43,919 bases of DNA from JADCCX01 sp031431475 (GTDB lineage Bacteria; Pseudomonadota; Alphaproteobacteria; Rhizobiales; Beijerinckiaceae). The notes beneath the pieces are model-generated. The model saw nothing but the letters and a program-made list of their open reading frames with translations. It was not told where the DNA came from and made no database searches. Position 1 is the first letter of the stretch; every line of letters begins with the position of its first letter. The position numbers and the translations under genes are program-made. Below are positions 41,342-43,919 of this stretch, in pieces. Location of the stretch: assembly GCA_031431475.1 (NCBI GenBank), contig JANPDL010000023.1, positions 1 through 43,919 on the forward strand. The letters are read 5' to 3'.

Positions 41342-41451
41342 ATCCTAGTTAGCTTAATTGCAGATCTGGCATTCACTGTTCGTGGTTGGTGATGCCGGAA
41401 TTTCCCTGTAGAGCGCTCGCATCTGAACAAACCGCTTTTCTGGAGCACCAA

Positions 41452-42747
41452 ATGTCTGCAGCCACACAAGCGAAACTCTCCAACAGTTTCTTCGGTGCCT
41501 CCCTCGCGGATCGCGATCCGGAGCTTGCCAATGCTGTGGGTCTGGAACTTGGGCGTCAGCGCGACGAGATCGAGCTGATTGCCTCCGAGAACATCGTGTC
41601 GCGCGCCGTGCTGGAGGCGCAGGGCTCTGTGATGACCAACAAATACGCCGAGGGCTATCCGGGACGGCGCTATTACGGTGGCTGCCAGTTCGTAGATATC
41701 GCCGAGACGCTGGCCATCGAGCGGGCGTGCCGCCTGTTCGGTTGCGGCTTCGCCAATGTGCAGCCCAATTCCGGCAGCCAGGCAAATCAGGGCGTGTTTC
41801 TGGCACTGATGCAGCCGGGCGATACGTTCATGGGCCTCGATCTCGCCGCCGGTGGTCACCTCACGCATGGTGCCGCTCCCAACATGAGTGGCAAATGGTT
41901 CAAGCCGGTGCGTTACACGGTGCGGACAGACAACCACCTCATCGATATGGATGAGGTGCGCCGCATCGCTCAGGAGACGAAGCCGAAGATCATCATTGCG
42001 GGCGGATCGGGCTATTCGCGCATCTGGGATTTCACGACATTCCGCGAGATAGCCGACGAGGTGGGTGCCTATTTCATGGTGGATATGGCGCATTTCGCTG
42101 GTCTGGTGGCGGGTGGCGCGCACCCATCGCCGTTTCCGCATGCCCATGTCGTGACCACGACGACGCACAAGACGCTTCGTGGCCCGCGCGGCGGCATGAT
42201 CCTCACCAATGACGAGACTCTGGCCAAGAAAATCAATTCCGCGATCTTCCCCGGCTTGCAGGGCGGCCCGCTGATGCATGTTATTGCGGCCAAAGCGGTG
42301 GCCTTCGGTGAGGCGCTGACACCGGACTTCAAGCTCTATGCCCATGCCGTTGTCGAGAACGCCAGGGCGCTGGCCGGGACGCTGAAGACAGCCGGGTTCG
42401 CCATCGTCGCAGGCGGCACGGACAACCACTTGATGCTGGTCGACCTGCGCCCAAAGGGTCTCAACGGCAAGGCGGCGGAACAGGCGCTGGGGCGGGCCCA
42501 CATCACCTGCAACAAGAACGGCGTGCCCTTCGACACCGAGAAGCCGACGATCACCTCAGGCATTCGCCTTGGCTCCCCCGCCGCGACATCGCGCGGCTTT
42601 GGCGTGGCCGAATTCAAGCGCGTGGGCGAGCTGATCACCGAGGTGCTGGATGGTCTCGCGAAGAACGGCGAGGCGGGCAATGCAGCTGTGGAAGAGGCCG
42701 TGAAGACCAAGGTGCACGCATTGACACGGCGGTTCCCGATTTATTGA
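41452..42747 (+). CDS. glyA: Serine hydroxymethyltransferase
   Basis: Converts serine and tetrahydrofolate to glycine and methylene-tetrahydrofolate, the main one-carbon source. 431 residues from ATG 41452 (GGAG 6 bases upstream). Motifs: ELIASENIVS, NKYAEGYPGRRYYGG, the pyridoxal-phosphate Asp in FMVDMAHFAGL and the catalytic Lys240 in TTTTHKTLRGPRGG. Length and sequence are standard. The SahR-like site upstream would tie it to methionine-cycle control, since methylene-THF feeds methionine synthesis. Confidence 0.97.
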   Translation: MSAATQAKLSNSFFGASLADRDPELANAVGLELGRQRDEIELIASENIVSRAVLEAQGSVMTNKYAEGYPGRRYYGGCQFVDIAETLAIERACRLFGCGFANVQPNSGSQANQGVFLALMQPGDTFMGLDLAAGGHLTHGAAPNMSGKWFKPVRYTVRTDNHLIDMDEVRRIAQETKPKIIIAGGSGYSRIWDFTTFREIADEVGAYFMVDMAHFAGLVAGGAHPSPFPHAHVVTTTTHKTLRGPRGGMILTNDETLAKKINSAIFPGLQGGPLMHVIAAKAVAFGEALTPDFKLYAHAVVENARALAGTLKTAGFAIVAGGTDNHLMLVDLRPKGLNGKAAEQALGRAHITCNKNGVPFDTEKPTITSGIRLGSPAATSRGFGVAEFKRVGELITEVLDGLAKNGEAGNAAVEEAVKTKVHALTRRFPIY

Positions 42748-42801
42748 TGGTTTCCCGCGTTAGGGCGCAATATAGCTGCGTCTGAACGGGGATATCCAAT
42801 C

Positions 42802-43919
42802 ATGCTGCTCGGCTGTATCGCCGATGATTTCACCGGCGCGAGTGATCTCGCCAACACGCTGGCCAAGGGCGGCATGGCGACGACGCAGTTCGTTGGTATT
42901 CCTGATGGCGCGGCGTCGGCGTCCTGCGAAGCGGGTGTTGTTTCGCTGAAAAGCCGGACCATTCCTGCGGCTGAAGCCGTGGCCCAATCACTGGCTGCGC
43001 TCGACTGGCTTCTGGCGCAGGGCTGCCGGCAGATCCTGTTCAAACATTGCTCGACCTTCGATTCCACGCCCGGGGGCAATATCGGGCCGGTGGCGGAGGC
43101 TCTGCTGGAGCGTCTCGGTGGCATTGCCGTGGTCTGCCCGGTGTTTCCGGCGACGGGGCGGACGCTGTTTCATGGCCATCTCTTCGTCAACGGACAGCTG
43201 CTGTCCGACACCGGCATGCGCCATCATCCGCTGACGCCGATGAGCGATCCGGACATTCGCCGCTGGTTGCGGTTGCAGACGAAAGGCGAGGTCGGGCTGG
43301 TGGCCTATCCTGTGGTGAGGCAGGGCGCTGGTGCAATCCGCGCGGCTCTTGCTCAGGAAGCTGCTGCCGGTCGTCGGCTTGTTGTGACGGATGCCGTTGT
43401 GGATGACGATCTGGTCGCTCTGGGAGAGGCGATTGCGGATCACCGGCTGGTGACAGGCGGATCAGGAATCGCGCTCGGCCTGCCCGCCAATTTCAGGAAA
43501 TCGGGATTGCTGTCTGGCAAAGGCTCCACCTTCACGGGCGCTTCCGGCAAGGCGGCGGCACTGTCTGGCTCGTGCTCCACGCAATCGCTGGCGCAGGTCG
43601 AGGCCTTCGCCAGACACCATCCTGTGCTGGGGCTTCTGCCAGATGCCGTGATGGACGGCAGCATGTCCGTGGAACGGGCGTTTGACTGGGCCATGGAGCG
43701 GATCGACGCCATGCCGATGGTCTATTCCTCCGCTGCGCCGCAGAGCGTGAAGGCGATGCAGGACAAGTACGGGCAGGAAAAGGTGGCCGGGGCCATTGAG
43801 CATTTCATGGGGCAGCTCGCCGTTAAGTTGGCGGGTGCCGGTGTCACACGTCTGGTGGTGGGTGGCGGCGAGACCTCGGGTGCCGTGGTGACAGCGCTCG
43901 GTATCGCGGCTTTCGCCAT
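42802..43919 (+). CDS. Four-carbon acid sugar kinase (OtnK-like, DUF1537), open at the right edge
   Basis: The frame starts at ATG 42802 (GGGGA 9 bases upstream) and runs off the window after 372 codons without a stop. The N-terminus LLGCIADDFTGASDLANTLA, the KHCSTFDSTPGGNIGP motif and the C-terminal VVGGGETSGAVV are the signatures of the DUF1537 kinases that phosphorylate 3-oxo-tetronates or related four-carbon sugar acids. Family length is about 420 residues, so roughly 50 residues lie outside. The aldolase and isomerase partners, if present, must be further right. Confidence 0.9.
   Translation, partial: MLLGCIADDFTGASDLANTLAKGGMATTQFVGIPDGAASASCEAGVVSLKSRTIPAAEAVAQSLAALDWLLAQGCRQILFKHCSTFDSTPGGNIGPVAEALLERLGGIAVVCPVFPATGRTLFHGHLFVNGQLLSDTGMRHHPLTPMSDPDIRRWLRLQTKGEVGLVAYPVVRQGAGAIRAALAQEAAAGRRLVVTDAVVDDDLVALGEAIADHRLVTGGSGIALGLPANFRKSGLLSGKGSTFTGASGKAAALSGSCSTQSLAQVEAFARHHPVLGLLPDAVMDGSMSVERAFDWAMERIDAMPMVYSSAAPQSVKAMQDKYGQEKVAGAIEHFMGQLAVKLAGAGVTRLVVGGGETSGAVVTALGIAAFA

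Noticed and set aside
41335..42501. Minus-strand frame of 388 codons
   Set aside because: Antisense to glyA and without recognisable motifs.

Overview
The window looks like a GC-rich chromosomal segment of an alphaproteobacterium of the order Hyphomicrobiales (the Rhizobiaceae, Brucellaceae and Phyllobacteriaceae neighbourhood). The evidence is the hisB-DUF2628-hisH-hisA order, hisE next to coaA, a PdhS/CbrA-type kinase divergent from a phasin, Omp25/31-like porins, an Lrp regulator beside trxB, and rhizobial-type palindromic intergenic repeats. I cannot name the genus. No rRNA, tRNA, CRISPR array or intact transposase was seen.

Layout. 1-2463: end of xdhA and all of xdhB (xanthine dehydrogenase). 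2464-2753: convergent intergenic region with two inverted repeats. 2754-5054 (minus): hisE-coaA-TraB/GumN, spaced by 3 bp. 5055-6445: asd, preceded by an apparent Thr/Lys-rich leader peptide and alternative hairpins. 6446-12704: accessory stretch with palindromic repeats, a probable MmgR-type sRNA, a DUF6998 gene cut off by a tandem repeat, a RelE-type toxin-antitoxin pair, an SDR dehydrogenase, a short cation transporter, intracellular PHB depolymerase, a YgjP metalloprotease and a Phd/VapC pair. 12679-15152 (minus): hisB-DUF2628-hisH-hisA; hisF, normally expected between hisA and hisE, is absent. 15153-17983: repeat, prmB, and a copper operon (DUF2946, PCuAC chaperone, SCO). 18036-19563: an AT-rich BglII/BstYI-like restriction-modification pair. 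19635-22308 (minus): ELM1-family protein, trxB and a Tat-exported DsbA, joined by ATGA overlaps. 22341-25220: Lrp regulator and a membrane protein fused to a spermidine-synthase domain. 25226-32264 (mainly minus): small secreted protein, greA, carB, methyltransferase and carA, with gtrA on the plus strand. 32405-35549: YqeY, MarR and two outer-membrane beta-barrels. 35582-39145: PdhS/CbrA kinase and phasin. 39232-41303: SbtA-like bicarbonate transporter, SbtB-like PII protein and beta-carbonic anhydrase. 41307-43919: glyA behind a SahR-like palindrome and the start of a four-carbon sugar-acid kinase.

Functional themes. Amino-acid and nucleotide biosynthesis (his, asd, glyA, carAB) form the core. 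PHB storage recurs (phaZ, phasin, possible MmgR sRNA). There is a redox and copper maturation set (trxB, DsbA, SCO, PCuAC) and a compact inorganic-carbon module (SbtA, SbtB, carbonic anhydrase). The strongest unusual signals are the Thr/Lys leader before asd, the split his cluster without hisF, the SbtAB-carbonic anhydrase module, and the foreign-looking restriction-modification pair.
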